From Chryseobacterium sp. ISL-80 (lineage in GTDB: Bacteria > Bacillota > Bacilli > Bacillales > Cytobacillaceae), in the NCBI GenBank assembly GCA_018613055.1, contig JAGGQZ010000001.1, forward strand, positions 264,235 through 317,736: DNA of 53,502 bases. Direction: 5' to 3'. Made by a program: the position numbers and the translations under genes. How positions within the stretch are numbered: position 1 is the first letter of the stretch; every line of letters begins with the position of its first letter. Of this stretch, positions 45,517 to 53,502 are shown piece by piece. Below the pieces are notes generated by a model. That model was not told the DNA's origin, did not search any database, and was given only the letters and a program-made list of their open reading frames with translations.

Positions 45517-45825
45517 ATGGTAAAACTAATCGCAATCTACAAGCATCCACAGGACAAAGAGGCATTTGATAAGCATTATTTTGAAACGCATGCACCGCTG
45601 ACTGCCAAAATCCCGGGCCTTCGCAAAATGGACGTAACCCGCATCGTCGGCAGCCCAATGGGTGGGGAAGGCAAATATTATCTAATGTGCGAAATGTACT
45701 ATGACGATCATGAAGCGTTGAAGGCTGGCATGAAATCAGCAGAAGGAAAGGCGTCCGGAAAGGATGTCATGAGCTTTGCAGGTGATCTGGTCACGATGAT
45801 GATCGGTGAAGAAGTGAATGAATAA
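45517..45825 (+). CDS. EthD-domain protein
   Basis: The 102-residue ferredoxin-like-fold protein has the EthD pattern (KHPQDKEAFDKHYFETHAPL, IPGLRKMDVTR). Such proteins occur in many Gram-positive paa clusters and in ether/alkane oxidation gene sets, where the role is uncertain; a part in handling an unstable oxidised intermediate is a guess. RBS AAAGGGAGAG is strong. It overlaps paaF by 8 bases, so the two are co-translated. Confidence 0.9.
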   Translation: MVKLIAIYKHPQDKEAFDKHYFETHAPLTAKIPGLRKMDVTRIVGSPMGGEGKYYLMCEMYYDDHEALKAGMKSAEGKASGKDVMSFAGDLVTMMIGEEVNE

Positions 45826-46597
45826 AAACTATGAACTGATTGAAACGTCTGTCAAAGGGGAAGTTGGCCTGATTGAGCTTAACCGCCCCAACGTTCTTAA
45901 TGCCCTGAACAGGCAAATGGTTTCAGAGGTTCTTTCCGCGATGGAAGCTTACGACAATGATCCAAAAATAAAAGTCATTGTCCTCGCAGGAAAAGGAAGG
46001 GCGTTTGCAGCTGGTGCAGATATCGACGAAATGATGGATGCCGATGCCATCAGCATGGAAACATTGAATCAGTTCACGGACTGGGATCGATTAGCCTGGA
46101 TCAAGAAGCCAGTCATCGGGGCTGTCCACGGATTTGCGCTTGGCGGGGCATTCGAACTGGCGCTCTGCTGCGATATGCTGTTTGCTGCAGGGAATGCAGA
46201 ATTCGGATTCCCGGAAGTGAACCTGGGTGTCATGCCCGGAGCCGGGGGAACACAGCGTCTGACCAAGCTTGTCGGCAAAACGAAAGCAATGGAATGGATC
46301 CTCAGCGGCAAGCGGATTAGTGCAAAAGAAGCTTTGCATTACGGAATCATCAATTCAACCTTTGCCGAGGAAGTATTGATGGAGGAAACGCTAAAATTCG
46401 CGCAGACCATTGCAAAGCAGGCACCTATCGCCGTCAGGCTGATCAAGGAATCAGTCTTAAAGGCAGTGGATTATTCTCTTTACGAAGGCATGCAATATGA
46501 GCGCAAAAATTTCTATATGCTTTTTGCCACTGAAGACCAGAAGGAAGGCATGAGGGCTTTTAAAGAAAAGCGGAAGCCGGAATTCAAGGGAAGATAA
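45818..46597 (+). CDS. paaF: Enoyl-CoA hydratase (PaaF-type)
   Basis: This 259-residue crotonase-family enzyme probably hydrates 2,3-dehydroadipyl-CoA late in the pathway. The oxyanion-hole segments are GRAFAAGADIDEM and HGFALGGAFELALC, and both catalytic glutamates of true hydratases are present (FELALCC and FPEVNLGVMPGAGG). The start overlaps the EthD-like gene. Assignment to PaaF rather than to another hydratase step rests on position. Confidence 0.85.
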   Translation: MNKNYELIETSVKGEVGLIELNRPNVLNALNRQMVSEVLSAMEAYDNDPKIKVIVLAGKGRAFAAGADIDEMMDADAISMETLNQFTDWDRLAWIKKPVIGAVHGFALGGAFELALCCDMLFAAGNAEFGFPEVNLGVMPGAGGTQRLTKLVGKTKAMEWILSGKRISAKEALHYGIINSTFAEEVLMEETLKFAQTIAKQAPIAVRLIKESVLKAVDYSLYEGMQYERKNFYMLFATEDQKEGMRAFKEKRKPEFKGR

Positions 46598-46611
46598 GGG
46601 GGTACATAGCT

Positions 46612-47385
46612 GTGTTTGAAACCGTTTTGTATGAAGTGCGGAACAAGGTAGCCTACATCACCCTGAACCGACCTGATAAATTGAATGCCTTCACCAAGCA
46701 GCTGAATAAGGAAATCCAGACAGCAATCAAGACTGCCTCCCGCGATAAAGAGGTAAGGGCACTGGTCATTACGGGTGCAGGCCGGGCATTTTGCTCCGGG
46801 GAGGACCTGGCAGGTGTATCCGATGAAATGGATCATGGAGAAGTGCTTCGCAAACGCTATAATCCAATGCTGATGGAACTTGACCGTTGTGAAAAACCGG
46901 TGATTGCAGCAGTCAATGGTGTCGCAGCAGGTGCTGGAATGAGCCTTGCGCTCGCCTGTGATTTCCGCATTGCTTCAGAAAAAACTAGTTTTGTAGAGGC
47001 ATTTATCCATGTCGGCCTCGTGCCTGATGCAGGCAACCTTTATTACCTGCCGCGTCTGATAGGTCATGCAAAAGCAATGGAACTGGCTGTTTTTGGTGAG
47101 AAGGTTCCTGCTGAAAAGGCAAAGGAACTAGGTCTGGTAACTGAAGTTTATCCATTGGATAACTGGAATGAAAATGTTGCCGCTTTTGCAGAAAGACTCG
47201 CCAAAATGCCAACGAAGGCAATTGGTCTGATCAAAAGGAATCTGAAAGCCAGCTGGCATTCAAGCTTTGAAGAATATCTTGAAAGAGATGCCCAGAGCCA
47301 GCGGATTGCAGGACAGACAGCTGACCATAAGGAAGGCGTACAGGCGTTCATGGAAAAAAGAAAACCCGTTTTCAAAGGTGAATAA
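46612..47385 (+). CDS. paaG: 2-(1,2-epoxy-1,2-dihydrophenyl)acetyl-CoA isomerase (PaaG-type)
   Basis: PaaG turns the ring epoxide into oxepin-CoA. The 257-residue crotonase-family protein has the isomerase pattern: GRAFCSGEDLAGV and GVAAGAGMSLALACDF. Aspartate in VGLVPDAGNLYYLPR replaces the second glutamate of hydratases, the change expected for PaaG. GTG 46612 is the start, behind AAGGGGGTA. It is 14 bp after paaF and belongs to the same operon. Confidence 0.9.
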   Translation: MFETVLYEVRNKVAYITLNRPDKLNAFTKQLNKEIQTAIKTASRDKEVRALVITGAGRAFCSGEDLAGVSDEMDHGEVLRKRYNPMLMELDRCEKPVIAAVNGVAAGAGMSLALACDFRIASEKTSFVEAFIHVGLVPDAGNLYYLPRLIGHAKAMELAVFGEKVPAEKAKELGLVTEVYPLDNWNENVAAFAERLAKMPTKAIGLIKRNLKASWHSSFEEYLERDAQSQRIAGQTADHKEGVQAFMEKRKPVFKGE

Positions 47386-47416
47386 ACCATCAATCTACTA
47401 AAAGGAGATGTTACGC

Positions 47417-48934
47417 GTGACAACAGTAAAAGAACAAAAATTCGAACCAATGGCGGTAAAACGCGAGACATATCAGCTGATTATCAATGGGGGTCGCCAG
47501 GACAGCGCGAATGGAGAAACATATAAAGTATATAATCCTGCTACTGGTGAAGAAATCGCAACCGTTGCCAAAGCTTCCAAAGAAGATGCAGAGCTTGCCG
47601 TCCAGGCAGCAAGAAATGCATTCGATTTCGGAAAATGGCGCCATTTTCCTGTCAACAAGCGTTCACGGACACTTAATAAAATTGCATCAATCATGCGCTC
47701 CCGTTTTAATGAATTAGTAGAATTGGAGATTCTTGATACTGGTAAATCTCTTGCTGCCGCACAGGGACAGGTAATGCAGGCTATTGAAGACTTCGAGTTT
47801 TACGCAGGTGCGATCGTCAGCCACCGCGGCGCTGTCAACAGCATGCCTGGTGCATTCCAGAATATTACGGAAAAAGAACCGGTTGGTGTTTGTGCCCAGA
47901 TCATTCCTTGGAATTATCCATTGATGATGGCGGCATGGAAGGTTGCTCCGGCTATTGCTGTCGGCTGCTCGGTAATTATTAAGCCAGCTTCCCTGACACC
48001 TTTGACAGCAATCGTTCTTGGTGAAATCTGCATCGAAGCTGGTGTTCCAGAAGGTGTAGTGAACGTCATTCCAGGTTCTGGCTCTGTCGTCGGAAACTAT
48101 CTCGTCGAACACGATAAAGTTGACAAGGTTGCATTCACAGGCTCAACGCCAATCGGGAAGGATATCATGGCAAGAGCTTCCCAGACTCTTAAGCGCGTAA
48201 CACTTGAGCTTGGCGGAAAATCACCAAGCATTGTTTTCAATGATGCTGATATTGATGCTGCAGTAGACGGTTCACTGTTCGGAATCTTCTATAATACTGG
48301 CCAATCATGTGAAGCCCGTTCACGTTTATATGTCCATGAAGACGTATACGATGAATTCATCGAGAAATTCGTCGCTAAAACAAAGCAGCTAAAGCTTGGC
48401 AATCCTTTCGATAAAGAAACACATGTCGGAGCTGTGATCAGTGAAGACCAGCTGAATGTAATCGATGGGTATGTGAAATCAGCTGTTGAAGATGGTGCAG
48501 AAGTTTTGACTGGAGGAAAGGCTGCCAATCTGGAAGGCTATGAAAATGGCTACTGGTATGAGCCTACCATCATTGCAGAAACAAACCACAGCATGAAAGC
48601 TGTTAAAGAAGAAATCTTCGGACCGGTTGTAGTCGTCATGAAGTTCAAGGACGAAAAAGAAGCAGTCAAACTGGCCAATGATAGTGAATATGGTCTTGGT
48701 TCTGCAATCTGGACGAAGGATTACGGCAGAGCGACTAGGGTTTCCAAACAGATCCAGGCTGGAATCGTGATGGTCAACTGTCCATTCTCGGCATTCCCTG
48801 GCACACCGTTCGGAGGCTACAAGCAATCTGGTTTCGGACGCGAACTTTGCATTGAAACACTTGATTTATATACAGAAACAAAGAGTATCGTCTCTTACTA
48901 CGGCAGCCGCCCGCTAAACCCGTTCAACGTATAA
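47417..48934 (+). CDS. NAD(P)+-dependent aldehyde dehydrogenase of the paa cluster
   Basis: The 505-residue enzyme has the ALDH landmarks: PWNYPLMMAAWKVAPA, FTGSTPIGKDI, catalytic glutamate in LELGGKSP, catalytic cysteine in NTGQSCEARSRL, and EEIFGPVV. GTG 47417 is taken as start because AAAGGAG sits 9 bases before it; ATG 47408 lies inside that site. No hydratase domain is fused, unlike PaaZ. It may oxidise the open-chain semialdehyde after ring cleavage, as PacL does in Azoarcus, or phenylacetaldehyde upstream of PaaK. The first is favoured by the lack of paaZ. Confidence 0.9.
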   Translation: MTTVKEQKFEPMAVKRETYQLIINGGRQDSANGETYKVYNPATGEEIATVAKASKEDAELAVQAARNAFDFGKWRHFPVNKRSRTLNKIASIMRSRFNELVELEILDTGKSLAAAQGQVMQAIEDFEFYAGAIVSHRGAVNSMPGAFQNITEKEPVGVCAQIIPWNYPLMMAAWKVAPAIAVGCSVIIKPASLTPLTAIVLGEICIEAGVPEGVVNVIPGSGSVVGNYLVEHDKVDKVAFTGSTPIGKDIMARASQTLKRVTLELGGKSPSIVFNDADIDAAVDGSLFGIFYNTGQSCEARSRLYVHEDVYDEFIEKFVAKTKQLKLGNPFDKETHVGAVISEDQLNVIDGYVKSAVEDGAEVLTGGKAANLEGYENGYWYEPTIIAETNHSMKAVKEEIFGPVVVVMKFKDEKEAVKLANDSEYGLGSAIWTKDYGRATRVSKQIQAGIVMVNCPFSAFPGTPFGGYKQSGFGRELCIETLDLYTETKSIVSYYGSRPLNPFNV

Positions 48935-48940
48935 AAAATG

Positions 48941-48986
48941 AGGCGAGCACTCCTCGAACCGGGTGCTCGCCTTTCAGTTTTTTATA
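48941..48986 (+). terminator. Terminator-like hairpin inside the paa cluster
   Basis: AGGCGAGCAC pairs with GTGCTCGCCT over a 12-base loop, then TTCAGTTTTTTAT. It would split the cluster into two units or lower expression of the distal genes. Confidence 0.85.
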
Positions 48987-49001
48987 AAAAGGAGGATATC
49001 C

Positions 49002-49865
49002 ATGAAAAAACTAGTCATAATCGGTTCAGGTGTAATGGGCAGAGGCATTGCCTACGTCAGCTGCCTGGGCGGATTCGATACCGTACTTATAGATGTTGAT
49101 GAAAAACAACTTTACAAGGCGGAACAGGAAATCAACAGCATTTTTGAAAAAGGGATTTCCCGCGGTAAAGTTAGCGCAGACGATGCAGAATCTGCAAAAT
49201 CCAGATTATCGTATTCCAACTTTCTCGCTGAGAACGTGAAGGATGCAGATCTAATAATTGAAGCTGTCCCGGAAAAAATCGATATCAAAAAGACGATTTT
49301 TGAAGTGATTGACCAGCACGCACCGGCAAACTGCCTGTTTGCATCCAATACATCGACAATGAGCCCTACGGAAATTGCCTCTTTTACAAAGCGTCCTGAA
49401 AAGGTCATCGCCATGCATTTCTTCAACCCGGTCCATAAAATGCCGCTCGTTGAAATCATCCGCGGTCTGGAAACGAGTGATGAAACGGCACAAGCAATCC
49501 AGCAGGCCGCTATCCAAATGGGCAAGGAAACGGTTATTGTCAATGAATTCCCCGGTTTCGTGACCAGCCGGATCAGTGCGCTTGTCGGGAACGAAGCATT
49601 TTATATGCTGCAGGAAGGATTGGGCACTCCTGAGGATATCGATAAGGCGATCAAGCTGGGACTGAATTATCCAATGGGACCATTTGAACTGGGGGATCTT
49701 GTAGGTCTGGATACACGCCTGAATAATTTAAAATACCTTCATGAGAAACTCGGGGAAAAATACCGTCCGGCACCATTGCTTGAGCAATATGTAAAAGCCG
49801 GCCGCCTCGGCAGGAAAACTGGGCGCGGTGTGTATGATTACCGAGAATCAGTGACGACGAAATAG
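49002..49865 (+). CDS. paaH: 3-hydroxyacyl-CoA dehydrogenase PaaH
   Basis: PaaH oxidises 3-hydroxyadipyl-CoA to 3-oxoadipyl-CoA with NAD+. The 287-residue protein has the Rossmann start VIIGSGVMGRGIAYV, the catalytic serine/histidine/glutamate region (FASNTSTMSPTEIAS, MHFFNPVHKMPLVEII) and PGFVTSRI. ATG 49002 follows AAAGGAGGATATCC; an upstream in-frame start falls in the hairpin. paaJ follows by 12 bp. Confidence 0.95.
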   Translation: MKKLVIIGSGVMGRGIAYVSCLGGFDTVLIDVDEKQLYKAEQEINSIFEKGISRGKVSADDAESAKSRLSYSNFLAENVKDADLIIEAVPEKIDIKKTIFEVIDQHAPANCLFASNTSTMSPTEIASFTKRPEKVIAMHFFNPVHKMPLVEIIRGLETSDETAQAIQQAAIQMGKETVIVNEFPGFVTSRISALVGNEAFYMLQEGLGTPEDIDKAIKLGLNYPMGPFELGDLVGLDTRLNNLKYLHEKLGEKYRPAPLLEQYVKAGRLGRKTGRGVYDYRESVTTK

Positions 49866-49877
49866 AGGAGGATGAGA

Positions 49878-51086
49878 ATGAGAGAAGTTGTGATTGTAGA
49901 TGCCGTCAGGACACCGATTGGTAGATACAACGGAAGCCTCCGTTATATCCGTCCGGATGATTTAGGTGCAATTGTCATTAAGGCATTGGTCGAGCGCAAT
50001 CCAGACGTGCCTGCCGCTGGAATTGAAGAAGTTGTACTGGGCAATGCCAACCAGGCTGGTGAGGATAACCGGAACGTTGCGAGGATGTCAGGTCTATTGG
50101 CCGGTCTGCCTGTGGAGGTTGCCGGAACAACGATCAACCGTTTATGCGGTTCCGGACTGGATGCAGTCAACTATGCGGCAAGGGCGATCCTTGCTGGGGA
50201 AGGCGATATCTTCATTGCCGGGGGAACGGAAAGCATGACAAGGGCCCCGTTTGTGATGGCAAAGCCTGAAAAAGAGTTTCCGCGCGGCAATATGGAGATG
50301 TTTGATACCACCATTGGCTGGCGTTTCGTCAACAGCAAGCTAAAGGAGATGTACGGAACGGACAGCATGCCGGAGACTGCGGAAAATGTTGCAAAAAAAT
50401 ATAGCATCACACGGGAAGCCCAGGACGAATTTGCAGCAGAAAGCCAGCTTCGCGCCCAAAAGGCAATGGAAGCAGGGAAGTTTGAAAATGAAATTGTCCC
50501 TGTTGTGTATGAAGATAAAAAAGGCAATAAAACAGTAATTGACACAGATGAACATCCGCGGCCAGGGACGACAATCGAGAAATTGTCAAAGCTAAAGCCA
50601 TTGTTCAAGGATGGTACTGTAACAGCCGGGAATGCTTCCGGTGTGAATGACGGTGCGTCTGCACTGCTGCTTATGAGCCACGAAAAGGCAGAAGAGCTGG
50701 GGCTGAAGCCGCTGGCCAAATATGTTGTGTCAGCAACTGCAGGCCTTGAACCGTCCATCATGGGGATGGGACCGGTTTACGCAGTCCAGAAAGCATTGAA
50801 GCGAGCGAAATTGTCTGTTGATGAAATTGATCTGATCGAACTGAACGAAGCATTCGCTGCCCAATCCCTCGGCTGCATCCAGGAGCTGGGACTTGACCAG
50901 TCTAAGGTCAACGTCAATGGCGGGGCAATCGCATTTGGCCATCCGCTAGGGGCAAGCGGTGCACGAATTTTGACGACCCTGTTATATGAAATGAAAAAAC
51001 GGGATTCCAGGTACGGACTAGCGACGATGTGTGTCGGCGTTGGCCAGGGAATCGCGACAATTATCGAGAATATAGGAGAGAAATAA
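49878..51086 (+). CDS. paaJ: 3-oxoadipyl-CoA/3-oxo-5,6-dehydrosuberyl-CoA thiolase PaaJ
   Basis: PaaJ cleaves the two beta-oxoacyl-CoA intermediates, releasing acetyl-CoA. The 402-residue thiolase has the nucleophile C90 in [12 protein letters not shown], the histidine in [17 protein letters not shown], and the second cysteine in [11 protein letters not shown] 49878 is chosen because GAGGAGG lies 6 bases before it; ATG 49872 is inside the site. Its stop is immediately followed by the next ATG. Confidence 0.95.
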   Translation: MREVVIVDAVRTPIGRYNGSLRYIRPDDLGAIVIKALVERNPDVPAAGIEEVVLGNANQAGEDNRNVARMSGLLAGLPVEVAGTTINRLCGSGLDAVNYAARAILAGEGDIFIAGGTESMTRAPFVMAKPEKEFPRGNMEMFDTTIGWRFVNSKLKEMYGTDSMPETAENVAKKYSITREAQDEFAAESQLRAQKAMEAGKFENEIVPVVYEDKKGNKTVIDTDEHPRPGTTIEKLSKLKPLFKDGTVTAGNASGVNDGASALLLMSHEKAEELGLKPLAKYVVSATAGLEPSIMGMGPVYAVQKALKRAKLSVDEIDLIELNEAFAAQSLGCIQELGLDQSKVNVNGGAIAFGHPLGASGARILTTLLYEMKKRDSRYGLATMCVGVGQGIATIIENIGEK

Positions 51087-51863
51087 ATGAACAACATCAA
51101 ATTCCAAAAAGAACAGCATATCGCATATGTCACGATTGACCGTCCGGAATCATTGAATTGCTTCAATTATGAAACACTGGTGGAGCTTGGCGACCTGGTA
51201 GACAGACTGCATACAGATTCGGATGTAAGAGTGGTCATTTTTACAGGCGCTGGGGAGAAAGCATTTAGTGCCGGGGCAGATTTAAAGGAGAGAAAGCATC
51301 TGACCGAGGCGGAAGTGCGCCGTAACGTGAAAAAAATCCGTGATGTGTTCAGCGCGGTTGCCGAGCTGCCGCAGCCGACCATTGCTGCTGTTAACGGATT
51401 CGCTTTTGGCGGAGGATTTGAATTGATGCTGGCCTGTGATTTTAAAATTTCAGCAGATAGCGCCTTAATGGGAATGACAGAGGTGAGCTGGGGGATCATT
51501 CCAGGCGCAGGCGGTACACAGCGTCTGTCAAGGCTGATTGGAGAGATGAAGGCGAAGGAATTGATTTTAACAGCCAGGAAAATCTCCGCTGAGAACGCTT
51601 ATGAGCTGGGGATTCTTACCGCTGTAACTTCTAAAGAGGAAGTCATGACTGCCTGCAAGGAGCTGGCGGAGGAAATCCTCCAGAATGCACCGATTGCGGT
51701 GAGGCAGGCGAAGTATGCGATCCAGCATGGAAGCAGCACGGACCTGCAAACTGGTCTCGCCATCGAATCGAAAGCATACGAGGTAACAATTCCAACAAAA
51801 GACCGTGTTGAAGCATTGAACGCATTCAGTGAAAAACGCAAACCTGTTTTCACTGCGCAATAA
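51087..51863 (+). CDS. Enoyl-CoA hydratase family protein, third copy in the cluster
   Basis: This 258-residue crotonase-family protein starts directly after the paaJ stop (TAAATG). It has the hydratase glutamates ([28 protein letters not shown]) and [13 protein letters not shown]. Three crotonase genes in one paa cluster exceed the usual two. This one could be the 2,3-dehydroadipyl-CoA hydratase, leaving another for ring opening of oxepin-CoA, the step PaaZ's missing hydratase domain would do. Position only; not provable here. Confidence 0.85.
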   Translation: MNNIKFQKEQHIAYVTIDRPESLNCFNYETLVELGDLVDRLHTDSDVRVVIFTGAGEKAFSAGADLKERKHLTEAEVRRNVKKIRDVFSAVAELPQPTIAAVNGFAFGGGFELMLACDFKISADSALMGMTEVSWGIIPGAGGTQRLSRLIGEMKAKELILTARKISAENAYELGILTAVTSKEEVMTACKELAEEILQNAPIAVRQAKYAIQHGSSTDLQTGLAIESKAYEVTIPTKDRVEALNAFSEKRKPVFTAQ

Positions 51864-51864
51864 T

Positions 51865-51894
51865 CCATAGGGAGAAATCCCTATGGTTTTTTCG
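51865..51894 (+). terminator. Terminator after the paaH-paaJ-hydratase unit
   Basis: CCATAGGG-AGAAAT-CCCTATGG stem, then T6. Confidence 0.95.
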
Positions 51895-51912
51895 CATTTA
51901 AGCACATTATTT

Positions 51913-51962
51913 TTGCAAAATAATGATTATACTGTAAAATGTTTTATAACGGTTTTATAACG
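51913..51962 (+). promoter_or_regulatory. paaX promoter with two direct TTTTATAACG repeats
   Basis: TTGCAA (51913-51918), 16 bp, TAAAAT (51935-51940). Just downstream TTTTATAACG occurs at 51942-51951 and 51953-51962, 11 bp apart, so on one face of the helix and over the start site. This fits autorepression by PaaX. Confidence 0.5.
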
Positions 51963-51993
51963 AATATCAAAAACGAATGAGGATGACAGAGGA

Positions 51994-52869
51994 TTGAATA
52001 CACGATCAATGATTTTCACCCTTTACGGTGACTATATTACCCACTATGGCAGCAAGATTTGGATTGGCAGTCTGATCAGGCTGCTGAATGAATTTGGACA
52101 TAATGACCAGTCGGTGAGGGCTGCAATTTCACGCATGAATAAGCAGGGATGGGTGCAGGCTGAGAAAATCGGGAACAAAAGCTATTACTCGCTGACACCC
52201 CGCGGCCAGAAAAGGATTGCCGAAGCAGGTAAGCGTATTTTCAAATTGAAGCCAGAAGAATGGGATGGCAAATGGAGAATCCTCATGTATACGATTCCCG
52301 AGGAAATCCGCAACGTCCGTGACGAGCTGCGCAAGGAACTGATCTGGAGCGGCTTCGGTTCGATGTCGAACAGCTTCTGGATCTCGGCCAATAATCTTGA
52401 AAGACAGGTCAAGGATTTGATTGAGAAATACGAAATTGAACAATATGTCGATTTCTTCGTTGCCGAATATAAAGGCCCGCATGAAAACCAGCGCCTGGTG
52501 GAAAAAAGCTGGGACCTTGTTGAAATAAACGCAAAGTACCAACAATTTATCAGTGAATACAGCCAAAAATACATCATCGATAAAAACAAGATTCAAAAAG
52601 GCAGCATGACCGACGCTGAATGCTTCGTTGAACGGACGAAGCTAGTCCATGAATACAGGAAATTCCTCTTCTTCGACCCGGGCCTTCCTGAAGAACTCCT
52701 GCCGGAAAAATGGCTCGGAAGCCATGCAGCAGCTTTGTTCAGTGAATACTACAAGGAACTAGCCGAACCAGCATCCCGCTTCTTTGAATCCGTTTTTAAA
52801 GACGGCAATGAAATCAAGCATAAAGACGTTGACTATAATGTCATGGACCACCCGTATATATTAGAGTAG
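51994..52869 (+). CDS. paaX: Phenylacetate-responsive repressor PaaX
   Basis: PaaX represses paa genes until phenylacetyl-CoA binds. The 291-residue protein has the PaaX winged helix (FTLYGDYITHYGSKIWIGSL, VRAAISRMNKQGWVQAEKIG, KSYYSLTPRGQ), then the central domain (WRILMYTIPEE, RKELIWSGFGSMSNSFWIS), and the C-terminal part FLFFDPGLPEELLPEKWLG. TTG 51994 is the start behind ACAGAGGA. It has its own promoter and terminator and lies last in the cluster. Confidence 0.95.
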   Translation: MNTRSMIFTLYGDYITHYGSKIWIGSLIRLLNEFGHNDQSVRAAISRMNKQGWVQAEKIGNKSYYSLTPRGQKRIAEAGKRIFKLKPEEWDGKWRILMYTIPEEIRNVRDELRKELIWSGFGSMSNSFWISANNLERQVKDLIEKYEIEQYVDFFVAEYKGPHENQRLVEKSWDLVEINAKYQQFISEYSQKYIIDKNKIQKGSMTDAECFVERTKLVHEYRKFLFFDPGLPEELLPEKWLGSHAAALFSEYYKELAEPASRFFESVFKDGNEIKHKDVDYNVMDHPYILE

Positions 52870-52873
52870 CATC

Positions 52874-52910
52874 AAGCCATCCTCGACCATCCTGGATGGC
52901 TTTCTTTTAT
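52874..52910 (+). terminator. Terminator after paaX
   Basis: AAGCCATCC and GGATGGCTT stem over an 11-base loop, then TCTTTTAT. Confidence 0.92.
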
Positions 52911-52936
52911 CTGAGGAAAATAAAAAGCAGCCCCGA

Positions 52937-53502
52937 GTTCGGACAGGTTTAGTGGGAGAAGGAGAAAAGCTGTCCGAGGTAGCCCCGGGTTCGGACAGGT
53001 TTAGAGGGAGAACGAGAAAAGCTGTCTGAAGTAGCCCCGAGTTCGGACAGGTTTAGAGGAAGAAGGAGAAAAGCTGTCTGAAGTAGCCCTGAGTTCGGAC
53101 AGCTTTTGGAAGGAAAAGCGAAAAGTTGTCCGAAGTACTCCCAAGTTCGGACAGGTTTAGAGGAAGAAGGAGAAAAGCTGTCCGAAGTAGCCCCAAGTTC
53201 GGACAGGTTTAGAGGAAGAAGGCGAAAAGTTGTCCGAAGTAGCCCCGAGTTCGGACAGGTTTAGGGGAAGAAGGCGAAAAGTTGTCCGAAGTAGACCTGA
53301 GTTCGGACAGCTTTTGGAAGGAAAAGCGAAAAGTTGTCCGAAGTACTCCCAAGTTCGGACAGGTTTAGGGGAAGAAGGAGAAAAGCTGTCCGAAGTAGCC
53401 CCAAGTTCGGACAGGTTTAGAGGAAGAAGGAGAAAAGTTGTCCGAAGTAGCCCCAAGTTCGGACAGGTTTAGAGGAAGCAGGATTAAGCCCATATAATTG
53501 TG
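52937..53502. repeat. 52-bp hairpin tandem repeat array (11 copies, no indels)
   Basis: Copies of GTTCGGACAG start at 52937 and every 52 bp after, to 53457, without one insertion or deletion. Each unit has a left arm TTCGGACAG, a purine-rich middle (GGAAGAAGGAGAAAAG in most) and a right arm CTGTCCGAA, then GTAGCCCC. The arms can pair within a unit (loop about 25) or across units (loop about 11). Units 4 and 8 (53093, 53301) are identical and differ from the rest, pointing to a 208-bp duplication. The last copy decays after about 23 bp. Long open frames through it are repeat artefacts. Confidence 0.92.

Noticed and set aside
53157-53472. Overlapping repeated frames on both strands in the 52-bp array
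   Set aside because: 52 is not a multiple of 3, so the peptide repeats only every 156 bp. No start signal is present, and the open frames follow from the repeat composition.
52937-53502. CRISPR array
   Set aside because: Whole units are repeated with no unique spacers, and there are no cas genes in the window.

Overview
The window is chromosomal DNA of a spore-forming, low-GC Gram-positive bacterium of the Bacillaceae. The evidence is a run of Bacillus-type genes: spoVS, miaB-ricA(ymcA)-cotE, mutS-mutL, mreBH, miaA-hfq-spoVK-hflX-ynbB-glnR-glnA. Many TTG/GTG starts with strong GGAGG sites fit this. A genus close to Mesobacillus/Cytobacillus is a guess; nothing here fixes it.

Layout. 1-430: four ~53-bp palindromic tandem repeats, then the spoVS leader. 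430-7800: spoVS, an M19 dipeptidase, the two-subunit 2-oxoacid:ferredoxin oxidoreductase korAB, miaB, ricA and cotE. 7.9-13.5 kb: an accessory anaerobic respiration locus of the Psr/Phs type. It has a TAT-exported molybdopterin catalytic subunit, a four-cluster ferredoxin subunit, an NrfD-type membrane anchor, a TorD-like chaperone, a 42-codon reading frame and a divergent polyferredoxin. An FNR-like box sits where a class II FNR activation site should be. 13.59-13.81 kb: a decayed 52-bp repeat array. 13.9-15.7 kb: small genes (NUDIX, two small hypotheticals, GNAT). 15.8-20.9 kb: a cytoplasmic PAS histidine kinase with a cysteine cluster, a NarL-type regulator and an ABC-2 exporter, in the gene order of the linearmycin-resistance operon lnrJKLMN. 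21.1-25.8 kb: mutSL. 25.9-33.3 kb: a membrane protein, a DinB-fold protein, mreBH, miaA-hfq, spoVK, a glutaredoxin under a CsoR/CstR-like palindrome, a V4R-STAS protein and a TRIC-family protein. 33.4-37.9 kb: hflX-ynbB and glnRA with its GlnR operators. 37.98-41.1 kb: an AT-rich, gene-poor island with two unrecognised genes and a broken ssb. A decayed 45-bp copy of the glnA 3' end bounds it on the right, which looks like an integration scar. 41.4-52.9 kb: a complete-looking phenylacetate catabolic cluster (paaK, paaABCD, an EthD-like gene, paaF, paaG, an aldehyde dehydrogenase, paaH, paaJ, a third enoyl-CoA hydratase, paaX). 52.94-53.50 kb: eleven copies of a 52-bp hairpin repeat with no indels.

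How it fits together. The housekeeping genes make a backbone much like that of B. subtilis, with accessory blocks inserted between cotE and mutS and after glnA. The paa cluster converts phenylacetate to acetyl-CoA and succinyl-CoA. It has no paaE reductase and no fused paaZ, so an outside reductase must feed the epoxidase, and ring opening and aldehyde oxidation must be done by separate proteins. Shared TTTATAACG-type motifs upstream of paaK and paaX are candidate PaaX operators.

The least explained material is the repeats (three arrays with a 52-53-bp unit and the same hairpin design), the glnA-bounded island, and the combination of a possibly Fe-S-sensing kinase with an exporter.
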